Source of the DNA: PR03 sp964353555
GTDB taxonomy: Bacteria > Myxococcota_A > UBA9160 > PR03
Direction of reading: 5' to 3'
Length of the DNA stretch: 64,000 bases
NCBI GenBank assembly: GCA_964353555.1
Contig: CAYGWM010000006.1
Location: 1-64,000, forward strand
Shown here: positions 63,420 through 64,000 of the stretch, in pieces
How positions within the stretch are numbered: position 1 is the stretch's first letter
Layout: each line of letters begins with the position of its first letter
Notes under the pieces: model-generated
Told to the model about the DNA's origin: nothing
Seen by the model: the letters and a program-made list of their open reading frames with translations, nothing else
The model's database searches: none
Program-made: the position numbers and the translations under genes

Positions 63420-64000
63420 CGTGATCGTCCTTTCGTTCGTGGTCGTCGTCGGCATCTCGATTGGGCGAGAGGAATGTCGAGTCCCGGATGATCCTGCGGT
63501 CACCGCGTTGGACGTCTTCGAGTATGAAGCGGATCGGCGTACCGTCGTTCTCGGCGTCGTGCAGGTCGGCGTCGGGCGCGAGCACGAAGACGCTCGCGGT
63601 CACACTGGCCGTAGCCGGGATCGCCACCGGATTCACACCCGCGACGAGCTGGAACTCGGCTGGCGCTTCGAGGCCGATCCGGTACACGTGGTCCTGGCGG
63701 TCGCGGTTCTGCACGTGCAGCAGGTAGGCGTTGCCGATCCGGCCGTCGCCCGAACGCTGGAACAGCGAGGAGTGATTGCGCTCGACGTCGAGGCCGAGCG
63801 GTGCGCGCCGCGCCAGCGCCGTGCCGAGACCGATCACGACGGCGACCAGCAGCACCGCATAGATCACCACGCGCGGTCGGAGCAGGTGCGTCGGGCGGCC
63901 TTCGAGCGCCGCGAGCGAGCGATACGCGATCAATCCGACGGGCTTGCCGACGCGCGTCATCACGCCGTTGCAGGCGTCGATGCACTGCGTGCAGCCGATG
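63409..64000 (-). CDS. ccoG: Ferredoxin-type protein CcoG (FixG), N-terminus outside window
   Basis: The last 196 codons of CcoG, which reduces copper(II) for cbb3 assembly. The window edge shows IGCTQCIDACN, part of its 4Fe-4S motif, followed by a helix and the FixG C-terminal beta domain (RNHSSLFQRSGDGRIGNAY). The last 16 residues are Asp/His-rich (DADDDHERKDDHDDD), not usual for the family. ccoN, ccoO and ccoP probably lie to the right. Confidence 0.93.
   Translation of the reverse strand, partial: IGCTQCIDACNGVMTRVGKPVGLIAYRSLAALEGRPTHLLRPRVVIYAVLLVAVVIGLGTALARRAPLGLDVERNHSSLFQRSGDGRIGNAYLLHVQNRDRQDHVYRIGLEAPAEFQLVAGVNPVAIPATASVTASVFVLAPDADLHDAENDGTPIRFILEDVQRGDRRIIRDSTFLSPNRDADDDHERKDDHDDD

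Overview
The window is a high-GC scaffold from a Gram-negative bacterium, almost certainly a draft or metagenome assembly because it has two 100-N gaps. The gene content points to an uncultured deltaproteobacterial-type lineage (Myxococcota or Binatota-like); this is inference from content only. Supporting features are PEP-CTERM and MYXO-CTERM-like sorting tails, a Myxococcus-type Cys-rich repeat, an F420-type luciferase-like oxidoreductase, an aldehyde:ferredoxin oxidoreductase, sigma-54 activators and a cbb3 oxidase assembly operon. No rRNA, tRNA, CRISPR array, insertion sequence or prophage was recognised.

Region 1 (about 1-14.1 kb) is an extracellular-matrix region. A PEP-CTERM protein is translationally coupled to a sigma-54 activator. 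Opposite it lies an operon that reads as a functional-amyloid (Fap) system: a repeat-bearing amyloid subunit, a C39 lipoprotein peptidase, a small exported protein and a coiled-coil/beta-barrel outer-membrane exporter. Several large secreted repeat proteins and a second PEP-CTERM protein follow. At least six genes or operons here carry -24/-12 promoter motifs (GG-N10-GC), several of them near-perfect, so the region looks like one sigma-54 regulon.

Region 2 (14.1-26.4 kb) is housekeeping: a YfgM-like TPR protein, Der, MiaA, MutL, a degenerate enhancer-binding-type regulator, a nitrilase-type amidase, an FHA protein, a LOG-family protein, a Kdo/WaaP-type kinase and a CPBP protease. Region 3 (26.4-39.3 kb) is metabolic: MetH, two SDRs, aldehyde:ferredoxin oxidoreductase (split by gap 1), tRNA-dihydrouridine synthase, a HAD hydrolase, aspartate-semialdehyde dehydrogenase and a sulfatase. 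Region 4 (39.3-46.8 kb) holds a 1757-residue secreted seven-bladed propeller protein, then EthD, SRPBCC and LLM genes.

Region 5 (46.8-58.9 kb) contains a carbonic anhydrase and then a tightly overlapping operon. It encodes a four-subunit group 3b-type NAD(P)-linked [NiFe] hydrogenase, its protease, and HypA-B-C-D-E-F, preceded by a sigma-54-type promoter. HypA lacks its whole zinc domain. Region 6 (58.9-64 kb) has a divergent Crp-family regulator and CBS-pair protein, both with sigma-54-like motifs, and the ccoG-H-I-S genes for cbb3 oxidase assembly; ccoG runs off the right end. Gap 2 lies inside the Crp gene and is an assembly artefact: the same 55 bases flank it, and merging them gives an intact 256-residue gene.

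Together regions 5 and 6 suggest hydrogen or NAD(P)H metabolism with low-oxygen respiration. Region 1 suggests sigma-54-switched production of an amyloid and PEP-CTERM-anchored matrix.
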